Source of the DNA: Furcasterigmium furcatum
Taxonomy: Eukaryota > Ascomycota > Sordariomycetes > Glomerellales > Plectosphaerellaceae
Reading direction: 5' to 3'
Length of the DNA stretch: 64,000 nt
Assembly (NCBI GenBank): GCA_001599815.1
Contig: BCIA01000001.1
Span: 7,252,641-7,316,640 of the forward strand
Part shown: positions 31,960-42,453 of the stretch, piece after piece
How the letters are laid out: every line of letters starts with the position of its first letter
Position numbering within the stretch: position 1 is the first letter of the stretch
The notes under the pieces: model-generated
Told to the model about the DNA's origin: nothing
Seen by the model: only the letters and a program-made list of their open reading frames with translations
Database searches by the model: none
Made by a program: the position numbers and the translations under genes

Positions 31960-34607
31960 TCAGGCGCGCTGGATCATGGCCTCACGGTCGGGACCGGTGC
32001 CAATGTACTTGATCTGCGGGACGTTAGCAACAGCGGGCTTGGACAGTATGTGCGCCGACTTACCTTGACTCCCACAAACTTCTCGATGTACTGCTAGAGG
32101 TCAGTACCACTGTTCGCGATACGAGCCCAATTCGACTGCTTACCTCCACGTAATCGCGAGCCTTCTTGGGCAGATCAAAGTAGGTCTTCGCGTCGGTAGT
32201 CGGCGTTTGCCACCCTGGCATCTCATGGTAGACTACCTCAGCTCGTTCCAAGATCTCAAGATCCGCAGGGTAAGACTCCAATTCCTGTCCAGACAATCAG
32301 TGTCACTATCATCTATTATGATCTCGTTGGCATCACTAACCTGTCCGTCGACCTTATAAGCGATCGCGATCTTGATCGTTTCGAAAGTGTCCAAAACGTC
32401 GAGCTATAAAGTGTCAGAATATTTTCATACATGTAGGAAGCATACCAGGCCTACCTTTGTCAGATTGAGGCTGGTGTAGTAGTTGATTGAGTTGCTGTAC
32501 TTGACAACAACAAGGTCTGGATGTACTTGTTAGTTCCGTTCCCAGTTCCCTCAATCCCTGAGGTTTTTGAAGTTGTGCGTACCGAGCCTGAGAGCAGTTA
32601 GTAAGTTGATCAGCAGCTAAACGCCAAAGTGACTAAAGCTCACCATCCACATCGGCGTCTGCGGCCGGTCGACGTCCCCTATGTCTTGTCAGCGGTGAAA
32701 GCTCGAATCTTCTAGGGTGCATATAGCCTCACCCATTCGCGTCCAATCTCCTGAAGTTTGGTGCCAATCCTGAGGTTTTGTGTTAGTCTAGATTCGCTTC
32801 GGGAGCGTAATAAAGACGCACTCTTCCGTATCTTCAGTCTTGAAGGCGCCCCAACCGACACGGGTGGTGTCTGTTGCCAGTCAGCAGTGAACAACAGCCC
32901 TAGAGCAATTGACATACAAGCCTTGACCACTCCAACCGTCTCTGTAATGTTCTTCGGGTTCAGGGCGAGTCCACCAATGATGCCAGCAAGCGTGGTACTT
33001 GACGAGGTGACGAACTGTTATTGGTTATAAGCACTTGTGGAAAACGAAGAACGAAGATAACGCAGACTTACTGGGTACGAGCCATAATCAACATCTAGCA
33101 TCAGTGCCTATTGAAAGTAAGCACTGTTTGTTTAGTGTTTGGGGCGGGAACATTACGTTTGCGCCTTCGACCACAATCTTCGTGTCGCTCTGCTGTGCGG
33201 ATGTCATGAAGGACACGCCGTCCACGACGTATTTCCTCATCGTCTCCCTGTACTCCTCAAAAGAAGCAAGCTCAGCTTTGATGTCGTACTTGAACAGTTC
33301 TCCAAAGCGCTTTTGATAGCCATCAGCTAAGCGCTTCACCTTCTTCTCAAAAAGTTCAGGATGGAAGATGTCAGTTAGTTTGATGCCAGTTCGCTGCGAA
33401 AGTTAGCGCACAGTGCGACCCCTCGTCAATCCAACTTCTTACCGCTCTGCTTGTTTGGTAGCATGGGCCAATGCCTATGGTGGATGTTAGACCCCGTTGC
33501 TTCAAGAGAATTGCTAGTCCTGCTGTTCAAAGATGGGAGTGCTTGGAAAGGGGCGAAAGCAGCAGAAACGAACAACCCAGCATGAAGTTCTGGGATTACA
33601 GTACCGCGTCTTGTTGTTCCAATAGCTGCGGCTGAGGTTTTCATTAGCTGCTGCTTCTTCAAGAGAGCATCAGAGCCATGGAACGAACCTCCAAGCTCCT
33701 GCTCCTCGAGACCATCCACTGCCATGTGCATGTCCAAGAGGACATTGACCCTGTCAGAAACAAGGATTCGATCGTGTACCGCGGTCAGGCCCTCTGAGCT
33801 ATGTTAGACATACTGATGCTCAAAAGACTGGGATATCCTGTAACATACTCTCTTCAAGCTCCTTGAGCTCGCTGAAGAAGGTTGGGCTAGAGGGACCGAG
33901 TCAGTCTCATTGACCTGTTCAGTTGAGGGGTGCAAGCCAGGCGAGACATCAATAAGATGCCATGCCTGTATGCCGATCGATCGGGTCGTAGTCGGAGATT
34001 TTGTGATGACGCACATGTGAAAGACCACACCAGAGCCGATGAAGTTCATGCACTTCGGATTCATGAGGCCGGAGGGCAAGAGGTGAAAGCTACTCCAAGT
34101 CAGTAGCCACCCACAGCTTCAACGCCGGCCTGTTCCTTACCTGTAGGAGACCCCATTCACCCTTTAACTCATTAGCAAATAACAAGTATATCAATTGATC
34201 GATTGAAAGCGTTTGACGAACTTGATCAAGTGACCTGCATTGGATCCACCCTTGAGGGTAGTTAGCAGGTATTCCACCGGGAGATAGTCGATTGCGAAGG
34301 GATCATATAAAGCGTTGGCAGAATTGGTGCCTTCGTTGGAACTTACGGCAGCTCGGCAACAGAGTTGCGCCTCCCGGGCCTGGATATCAACCAGCTTTCC
34401 CTTCTGAACACACAGAATTGTTAATGTCCGGATGTCGCGCCGTATTGGGTTCGGATCGCGGACTCACGCCTTCGTCGCCTTTGAGGTTATCGTTAGTATT
34501 GTGAGAGCCAAGAGATATCGGCCGGGGGCAGAGGAAGGACGCATTCCAGGCAAGGGAGGCAAGGCAAACTTACCCCATTGGGCCCCGAGAATGACATTGA
34601 TAGTCAT
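31960..34607 (-). CDS. Adenylosuccinate synthetase, 22 exons
   Basis: The enzyme joins IMP and aspartate with GTP, the first committed step from IMP to AMP. Splicing 21 introns by consensus gives about 423 residues, the usual family length. The start MTINVILGAQWG leads into the GDEGKGKLVD GTP/catalytic loop, then GGSNAGH with the catalytic His. Later marks are GTTRRGIGP, HPELFEKKVKRL, DYGSYP, TRVGWGAF, RRRRCGWLDLVVVKYS and KYIGTGPDRE near the end. Exon lengths run from 5 nt (32583-32587) to 237 nt. Many are under 60 nt, and E2 is only 11 nt. Introns are mostly 45-70 bp with standard ends; the longest is about 130 bp. The active-site loop reads GGSNAGHLIKVNG, where most members have NNAGHTIVANG, so this copy is diverged. 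No stop or shift breaks it. Whether it is the only copy in the genome cannot be seen here. Confidence 0.9.
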
Positions 34608-34757
34608 TTTGTCCGAGATTGAGATCGGTCGTCGTGGATGCCGTCGTTGTGGTTGAAGGGAACAAAAAGGCGAGATGCGACAAGATTTTAATGGACGCCG
34701 CTGCCAACCTGGTGCCCGAGTGAGCGATTTCAACTTCGTGCGATGACTCTTTTCGGG

Positions 34758-34769
34758 TATATATAAATA
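34758..34769 (-). promoter_or_regulatory. Possible TATA box of the adenylosuccinate synthetase gene
   Basis: Minus-strand TATTTATATATA about 150 bases upstream of the ATG at 34607. It sits in an AT-rich patch, so chance is possible. Confidence 0.35.
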
Positions 34770-35065
34770 CGCCCTAGGGATTACTAAATATTCCCCGTTT
34801 AAGCCATTTTAGGGGGGTATCTAAGGGTTAGTTATGCACATAACTGAGACAAGTTGCCAGAGTCCGTCAGCCACAGGGAGCCTTCAAGGGGAAGTGCACA
34901 TTCCCTGGTAAGAATCATCCTTCAAATATCGCCATAAGCGGCGCCCGTGGCCTTCGCAGCGTTTCTGGACTTGCCGAGACGCGATCGCATCAACATCTCA
35001 AGACGTCGGGAGTCAAAGCGGCGCAAACCGACACAGTCTATGGGATTATCTTGGACCGTGAGAGG

Positions 35066-35212
35066 TGCTCCAGCAACTCGGGCGCAGTGTGTCCACCACT
35101 CAGGACTCGGGCAACGTAGCATCCCACAACTTACAAGAGCGGCGAATCCCTCTTCCCAGAATCATGCTAGCTCCGCTGCCACACACCCCTGCCCGGGGAA
35201 GCGAACAGGCTG
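35066..35212. repeat. Dispersed repeat, copy B
   Basis: Second copy of the 30822-30958 repeat, in direct orientation 4.24 kb away, on the other side of the synthetase gene. It carries a few extra bases, near CTTACAAG and ACCCCTGCCC, that copy A lacks. Confidence 0.85.
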
Positions 35213-35516
35213 AAATGGTTGGTGCGCAAGCATCAGGAACCTGCCCAGAAAGTCGGTGCACTGTCGATCCCCCTCCATCTCGCGCCTCTTCTTCAACGTC
35301 AGCTCCCTCGGCCGACAGCTTGCTTCTTCAAGGCGGAAAACTTCTCGGGCGTTGCTGATACGCATCTCGCCCCATGAGCTGCTCGACGGGGTACAGCATC
35401 ATCTCCCCTCCTGCTGGCCCCTGGCGATTCTCTCAAACCCGAGCACGCTCCTCCGCACCCTCGTGATCGTGTCCTCGCCGGAACGGCTCTGCAGTGAGCT
35501 GGCTGGAAGCACAAGG

Positions 35517-35873
35517 TTAGCCCTGCGTGCAAAAAGAGGTGAGACTTTCACGAAGGGGCAAACACGTACAGTCGCCGGCCACGGCCATTTCTCGCTTCCT
35601 CTCGGCTTTCTCCCTCCTCATCGCCGTCGTACACGCGCGACACCACCCGTCCACCGGCCGAGTGGCCCTTTTCTGCTCCCGCTGATCGCACAGGGGGTGT
35701 CTGAGGCTGCCTCCTTCGGGAGCGCGAAGCGGGAGGTGGATTGTGTGGGGGAGGCTGAGACCGCGGGTCGGGTGTCCGAACGCTGCGCTTGCGCGAGCAG
35801 CACGGCAGGGGAAGGTATTCTGGAACTGGTGGTGGGAGCAGCACGCATGGAGGGTGAAGATGTGGATGCACAT
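35517..35873 (-). CDS. Small Cys/His-rich protein of unknown function
   Basis: Open frame of 118 residues from the ATG at 35873, starting MCIHIFTLHACCSHHQFQNT and then FPCRAARAS. Two cysteine groups, CCSHHQFQNTFPC near the start and PVDGWCRAC near residue 78, resemble a conserved small fungal family that I know only as hypothetical. The GC-rich third positions of this frame, better than the other two, support it. The 3' end is uncertain. A GTACGT donor at 35569 with an acceptor 47 bases on would replace the last 17 residues with a different tail ending near 35299. A small zinc-binding role is possible but only inferred. Confidence 0.55.
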   Translation of the reverse strand: MCIHIFTLHACCSHHQFQNTFPCRAARASAAFGHPTRGLSLPHTIHLPLRAPEGGSLRHPLCDQREQKRATRPVDGWCRACTTAMRREKAERKREMAVAGDCTCLPLRESLTSFCTQG

Positions 35874-36699
35874 CGTATTGGGAGTGCTGGGTGGCAGATC
35901 AGGGGTGGATGGTAATGCCCGATGTGCTTGCTTCCTGTGGTTCGGCCTGCTCTCAGTGACACTTGGTGCCGTAGTCGTACTGAATTCGGTGGAGCTGGGG
36001 ATTAGACGTGCCCTTGCGGTACAATACACTCTGTTTGACCTGAGGATGCCACGCCTGTTGTGATATGCGGAGTAACGGGTTGTTGTACTGGACGTAGCTG
36101 GTGTTGGACTTGAGAGATTGGAAGTACTGGTGATGCCGGCAGGTCTCGAGGGAGTAATACGAAGTACTAGTCTCTAACTCTTTAGGAAAGGATGATGATG
36201 AGATACTAGGTTGTCAAGAGATGGAAGAAAGACGAAGATATTGTGTTAGAGGCTCCGAGAAGGGAAGTAGCAGACCTGCCGTGGTTGAGAATCATGCACC
36301 CACCCCTTCATCAAGAACGGTAAATGCGACCATTAAAGGTTGGTCCTCCCATGGTCTCGCTAGCTGAGCAACACAAAGTCGTGTCGGTGTCATTCACAGT
36401 CCGGCAGCTTCCAAAAGCTCTTTGTGAATGAGAACATGGTCATTGTCGCGGCTGACTGGCAAAGCCCCAACACAAAAGAACAGAGACAATCAACACCAAG
36501 GATCTTAGGCACGATTCTCTTCTCACAGCACAATGACCAATCACTTCACGACGTGTGGGCCCAATAGAAGCCGGCGAGTGTGCAGAATAAAACCCAGATT
36601 TTGATATCACAACGCCATGCTGACTGATGAATCGGACCATGCACAGCAACTCAGCGGACACGTGCCTCCAACCCCTCTCGCAGACCTGGCCGTTGCGGC
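35874..36699. other. Intergenic, nothing distinct
   Basis: About 830 bases between the small Cys/His-rich gene start and the Has1 stop, both on the minus strand. Composition is more AT-rich than its neighbours. No gene is seen. Confidence 0.55.
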
Positions 36700-38657
36700 T
36701 CAATACTTGCCCTTGCCCTTCTGCCTGAACCGGTCGCCCTGCCGCGGCTGGCTGCCGTAGGCCCTCCGCCCCTGCACCTTCTTGTCGCCCCTCCCGCTCG
36801 CGCCGACGCTGATGTCCACCCTCGGCGGCGTCGAGAACCCGAAGCTCTTGGCCACCTTGGACAGGTCCAGCTTGTTAATATCGTACACCGACCGCAGGGA
36901 GTGCGAGGCGTACGCGTGGAGGTAACTCCTGTAGCCGTCCTTGGCGGACTTGTTGAGGTAGAAGTTCTGGCTGATGAGCTTCTCGAGCAGGGGCTGGATG
37001 TTGGCGACCTTGGCGGCCGGGAACTCGAACTCCACGACGGGGACGCGCGCCGCCTTGAGGTGCGACAGGAACCCGGCCTCGGAGGGGTGGAGGAAGAGGA
37101 GGGACTTGCCCTTGGCGTTGGCGCGGGCAGTACGGCCGACGCGGTGGACGTAGTCGCGGACATCGTCTGCGGGATCATACTGGACGACCCAGTCGACGGC
37201 AGGGATCTGGACAGGTCAGCGGGAGGCTTGGTGCAGCTGAGGAGAAGGATACATACATCGAGGCCTCGAGCGGCAACGTCAGTGCAGATGAGAGTGCCCT
37301 GCTTGGCGTTGCAGAACTCGAAGAACGTGTTCGTCCGGGCCTGCTGCTTCATCTTGCCGTGCAAGCCTGTCCCAGGTTAGCGAAGGCTTCAGCCACATTG
37401 GAGGAGAAGCAAAACTTACTCAGCACCGGCAGGTCGATGTAGTTCAACAGCTCAGAGTGATACTTGACCGAGTTACAGCTGCTGAAGAACACAATCACCT
37501 TCTTCTTCAGGTTCCTCTTGAGGAACGAGAAGAGCAGCAGGAACCGCTTGTCCTCGTCGCAGATGACATAACCCTGCTCCAGTCCCTCCACCGTGCTGTG
37601 CTCCTTCTTCTCGTCGACGTTGATGTACAGCGGCCCGGGGCGCAGGGAGATGCGCGCCAGGTCCTCGACCTTTGTCGTCTGCGTGGCCGAGAAGAGACTC
37701 GTCTGGCGCTCCTCCTTGGGCAGGATGCGGACGATCTGGCGCATCTCGTCCTCGAAACCAATCTCGAGAATACGGTCGGCCTCGTCGATGATGAGGGTCT
37801 TGAGGTTCTTGAAGACGAAGGGGGTGTTCTGGAGGTGGTCGAGCAGACGGCCGGGGGTGGCAATGAGGAGGTTGACGCCCTTGCCGAGCTTCTCAGCCTC
37901 GGCGCGACGGTTGGCACCGCCGATGACAATGCCGTATGTTTGGGAGTGGTGCTCCATGAGCTCGCGGGCGACACCGAAGATCTGAAGGGCGAGTTCTCTG
38001 GTGGGAGACTGGTATGGTCAGCCTTTGCTGCGTCGGGGGGTGGGATGGGCCAGGGTAACTCACGACAACGATCACACCGGTTCCGTTCCTGGGCTTGAAG
38101 CGCAGGGAGCTCAGCATCTCGACGGCGGGGAGGAGGAACGCCAGGGTCTTGCCAGAGCCCGTCTTCGCGGCACCCAGCACGTCTCGTCCTGTCAGCAGGG
38201 GAGGAATGCCCCGCCTCTGGATCTCCGTCATCTTCGTGAAGCCCATGCCCTGGATTGCCTTCATTGTCTTTTCCGACAGGTTCAGCTCTGAAAAGTCCTG
38301 TGCCTCCTCTCCTGACAGCGGCAGTGTCAGGGCTTCTCGGTTGGGCAGGTCGGTGTCGTCGCCGTTAGAATCGGCAGCGGCTGTGTTGGAGACATCCCCG
38401 ACCTCCTCGTCCTCTTCCGCCTCGTTCTCGCCGGCGTCTTCGTCATTCTCATCCTCCTCTTCGTCGCTGATGCTCTCCTCGGCATCCTCGTCGCTGAACG
38501 AGGCAAACTCGTCGTTCTCGGATTCCTCCGGTTCCTGGCGCTTCGCCTTCTTGTTCTGCCGGGGCAGGGTCGCAGGGGCCTCGACGGCCTTGCCATTGGT
38601 GGCCTTCACGCCATTGGCGTCGCGGAACTTTCTCTTCTTGCTCGCGGCGTCGACCAT
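36700..38657 (-). CDS. has1: ATP-dependent RNA helicase Has1 (DEAD box)
   Basis: Four exons: 38064-38657, 37420-38008, 37257-37366 and 36700-37206, giving 599 residues; introns are 50-55 bp. Has1 is a nucleolar DEAD-box helicase needed for assembly of both ribosomal subunits. An acidic, Lys-rich N-terminal tail of about 120 residues (SDEEEDENDEDAGENEAEED) precedes the helicase core. Core motifs in order: Q motif around KMTEIQRRGIPPLL, Walker A AAKTGSGKT, SPTRELALQ, TPGRLLDHL, DEAD in LIIDEADRILEIGF, SAT, the ICTDVAARGLD stretch and HRVGRTARA. The C-terminal LNKSAKDGYRSYLHAYASHS and KSFGFSTPPRVDI are diagnostic for Has1, and the tail ends basic (RFRQKGKGKY). Confidence 0.96.
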
Positions 38658-39143
38658 GGTGACTCTGCTGGGGGGATGTCGGGTGTGGTCGGTCAACGGT
38701 AGATGGTAGCTTTCACAACGAGTAGTGCACCTATAGTGAGCGCTCAGGACGGTGGTGGGATTTTTTTCCCTTATCGGCTCAAAAAAAATCTGGGACAGCG
38801 GACCCCGTCGTCAGATAGCGCGGGCGGTGACTGGATTTTGCCGATTAATTGCCGCCTGGCCCCAAAGCTGTGATGGCATTACATAAGCACCCTCGAATGG
38901 AACCCTCGACGCCACGATCACAGAATGAACATCGTACAATTCATATTGTCATTCCAGACATTGATAGGCCTCTGTGCCCATAACCATACCGGCTAATGCA
39001 ATGCTCCCAGTTCCAAGCAACCGTAAGTGTGACCTCATGTCCGCCTGGTCGGGCCCAGGCTCCAAATGCATGCCAATTTTTCCCATCGAGAAAGCAATAC
39101 GCCCAGAACGCCAGACCGGGAACCGTCTCGTCCTCCTCTGTTC
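38658..39143. other. Intergenic, Has1 upstream region
   Basis: About 490 bases holding the Has1 promoter and the 3' UTR of the PFK-2 gene. Two short A/T tracts lie around 38759-38790. I did not find clear ribosome-biogenesis promoter motifs. Confidence 0.5.
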
Positions 39144-40625
39144 TCAGATCGTCTCTCCAGTGGGGTTCTCATGTTTGGCCGTGCTGCCCTTGCCTCGCCA
39201 CGTGCTCACGGCAGGGATGTTGGCCTCGTACCGGATCTCCTCGGTGCCATATGCTCTCGGCGTCAGCTTGATGAGAGTGTGCAGCGGCACGTTCATCCAG
39301 GGGCTCTGGGTTTGGTCCTTCTTCATGAAGTACGCGTAGATGCAGCGCAGCACTGCCTGGTGCGTCACGATCAGGATGTCCTCGCTACGTTCCAGCTCCA
39401 TGATGATGGGCTCCAGGCGGATGACGACGTCGCGGTACGACTCACCGCCGCGGTAGCGGTAGTTGTACTTGTCCTCGTCGCGGGCGGCAAAGTCCTCGGG
39501 GTACCTATCCTTGATCTCCTGGTAGGTCAGGCCGTCGCAGACGCCACTATCGAGCTCGTCGAGGGCCTTCCACTGGAGTTGGTTATAGTCCCCGGGAAGG
39601 AAGCGGGAGGTGGCGATGGTGCGCTTGAGGGTGGAAGTCCAGACCGTCAGGGGCCGATCGTCGCCGACTGACTTTCGGACCAACTCCGGGAGCTTCCTGG
39701 CGTACTGCTCGCCGCGAGGAGAGAGCATCGTATCACCGCCGATGCGGCCATCCAGGTTGTACAGGGACTCTCCGTGCTGCAGCAGCATGTCAGCTTCCAT
39801 CGTGCGGTGATCTCATCGACCGAATCTCATAATACTCACGCGAGATAGCCAGACCGAGCGGGGGCGGATGTGCAGGTTCATGAGATAGTACACGATCCGG
39901 CTCTGGAGGTAGTCCTGGATGCGGTTGATGATGACTTGCTTGCCGACGTCCATGATCTTCAGGAAGGTGTACTCGCTCTCATCGCCGTCCTCATCGATGC
40001 TCTTGTACACCTTCTCGTAGTTGCGGATGCGGTTACGGAAGTCAAGAGCGGCGGCCTCGGGGTCCTGACCGGCGTAGTCGGGGCTGGTGGTCTTGACGTC
40101 GCGGATGTTGGCCATGATAAGGCCCTCATCGTCACACTTGCTCTCGACGAAGATGACCTCGACACCCTCACGGTTGCAACGGTCGAGAACCCACTTGCGG
40201 CGGTCCTTGGTCGAGTTGGTGGCGTCCAGGATGGCAACGGTGCCCTGGGACTCACGGAACCAGACCATCATGTCGTTGATAGCGGCCTCGGCGGCGGCAC
40301 GGCGTTTCCGCTCGCCCTCCTGGTTCTTGGTGTCGAAGAAGTCGGCCGTGGGCTGGGCCTCTGATTCGCGGCGGTAGTTGCCGACATTGAAGGTCTTGGC
40401 CTCGATGGAGAGCCACTTGAGGTAGCGTTGCGCTGGTCAGGGTCAGCGAGGGACCGTTCCGGTAATTGGTGCCGGGGACGTGAACTGTATGTGAGGTATG
40501 CAGTCCGACGGCCACTCACCCTTTTGCGCGATGAAGCTCTTTCCGCGAGCCGGCAATCCCACCATGACGACGCAGACCCGCGTGTCCTCCACCTGCACAC
40601 CCATTCCGTTAGTCAATCGAGGCAT
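39144..40625 (-). CDS. 6-phosphofructo-2-kinase/fructose-2,6-bisphosphatase
   Basis: Three exons: 40520-40625, 39840-40432 and 39144-39776, giving 443 residues; introns are 87 and 63 bp. The enzyme makes and breaks fructose 2,6-bisphosphate, the cytosolic switch between glycolysis and gluconeogenesis. The kinase half has Walker A GLPARGKS at residues 23-30, the FNVGNYRR segment and VWLDATNS-like motif AILDATNSTKDRR. The phosphatase half has the histidine acid phosphatase motif RHGES, with Arg233 as the last codon of exon 2 and His234 as the first of exon 3. WTSTLKRTI, the LDELDSGVCDGLTYQEI region and VTHQAVLRCIYAY follow. Both active sites look intact. Length fits the short Fbp26-like fungal form rather than the long Pfk26 form. 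Confidence 0.95.
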
Positions 40626-42453
40626 CTTGACCCAATTGGCGGCGTTTTGTTCTCATAGACTCCGGGGACGAGAGGAGAGGGTGGTGAAGAAAGACAACAG
40701 GTCGTGGGAAGGGCCGCATCAGGGATCAAGTGAGATGGACTGATGGTGATGAAGGTGACCGCGTGACACCAGCGACGAAGCAGGCACGGGCGGGAGCTTT
40801 CAAAAGGGCGGGTCTAGCCGGAGGACGGCAAAAGACACGCCACGCCAGCATGCGATTGGCCACTTGGCCCGGGCGACCGGGATGCCGCCGCTCCTCTCCA
40901 GCACCCTGAAATCCCGTCTCCCAGGCGTCGCTTTCGGAGCTTTCAGGGACCTCAACCCTCGACCTGCCCACCACCTCCACAGGCCCGGCCGGGCACCCCG
41001 CATCCTCGCGGCATCGATAACCCGACCAGTCAGGTGAAGCTCAGAGGCTGAACCGAGACCTCGTCGCTGATTCCATCGCTGCCGAATGCATCCATGGGAC
41101 GACGTCGGCCTCGATTATTCAGCGAGCGGCCCTTTGCCCGTCCCGAGTCCCCTGGATCTGGATACGACGACGGCGCTGCTGCGTCTCGTCGACTTGGCAT
41201 CGGCGGCAGCTCCAGTGGCAATGCCGTCCTCCTGGCGAAAATCACCTGTGCCCAGGGGCACTCAGGAACCAGTGCGACTGACTGACCCCCAATCTCCCCC
41301 AATATCCGGAGACGGGTTCAGATCCCCTGGCATGGCGCCGCCAGCATCACCACACCTTCCCCCTGTCGTTCGGTCACGATGGCCTCAAAGCTAGCACCCT
41401 GCGCTCGCCGGGGCTGCATCTGGCCCAACAAATCGGTATGATTCGCGTCGCTTGCCCCCCTGAGCCCNCTCTTCCTCCCNCCCGCCGTGGCAACGCTGTC
41501 AGCCCGCACACCGCCTCCCAGCCAGGCCAGTCCGTCCCCGAGTCGCGACCGTCACTCGACGATGCAGCGCATCAAGCTAGACGGATCACGAGGGCCCGTC
41601 AGGCTCTCATCCCGCGCGACCCCAGCAATTTCCATGACCGGCGGCTTTGACCGAATGAGCAGGTATGAAAGCGAGAGGACGACTCACCCTGCTGAAGCTG
41701 TACGTGTGGCCTCGTTGTCGCCCAGGCCTCGTGGCCACGGCAGGAGGGCCGGCAGGAACCCCGAACATGTTCGTCGTCGTTGCGGCAGCGCTTGTTATGG
41801 TCCGTGTGTGCAAAAAGCCGATCGGGCTTCTCTCCGGGTCGGCTACGAGGCTTGGCTTTTCTGTCAGAACGCTCTCCCTTGTGGATGGATACCAAGGATG
41901 TGGGATCCGGGGCCTGGCGAACGGTGAGTGAAGGCTTTGCGAGCCGAAGGATTTATCGTCACAAGTTTTGTCGGTGACTGTGATGTGATGTGAGTCAATA
42001 CTCGTGCGATGATGAAATGTCGCTCCTGACTGGGAGGGTTGTCAAGTTGCAAGGACAAACACACAGGTTATCGAATGAGATATTTCGGGCACCGGGTCGC
42101 TTTTGTCTGGAAAAACTGGCTGTCCACTGGAGGGGCAGGAAACCACAACGTGAAGCCGGTGAGGTCATGTCATCCCTTCAACCACACCTCGCTTATCGAT
42201 AACATTCAGGTTCCTAGTGTTGCAGCGGATGCCATCATTCGCGCCACCGTCCTAAAGTTGACCATCTACAGCACGTGTCTGCGCCAGTGCCGATATGGAT
42301 CTCGTTGATTGCTCTCAACTAAGCGGGAAACTCATTACAGATCGATCATCTTGCCTCCATCATCTCCACACTATCGACTCTGTGTCATCGCGACTTGGCA
42401 CGAACACTCCATTGTAGAGATGCTAGCCCCTCTCTGCAACCGTGGAACACAGC
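40626..42453. other. Intergenic with two ambiguous bases
   Basis: About 1.8 kb between the PFK-2 start (minus) and the aspartic protease stop (minus). Single unresolved bases (N) are at 41468 and 41480. ORFs up to about 146 codons exist on both strands, without motif or splice support. Confidence 0.55.

Larger units (their letters stand above)
34608..35516. other. Intergenic, right flank of the adenylosuccinate synthetase island
   Basis: This holds the synthetase promoter, an AT-rich patch at about 34740-34860 and repeat copy B (35066-35212). Bases 35300-35520 may include a second exon of the small Cys/His-rich gene. No other gene is supported. Confidence 0.55.

Noticed and set aside
30822..35212. 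RIP (repeat-induced point mutation) as the cause of divergence between repeat copies
   Set aside because: C/T and G/A changes are present, but transversions and indels are about as common, so the pattern is not specific.
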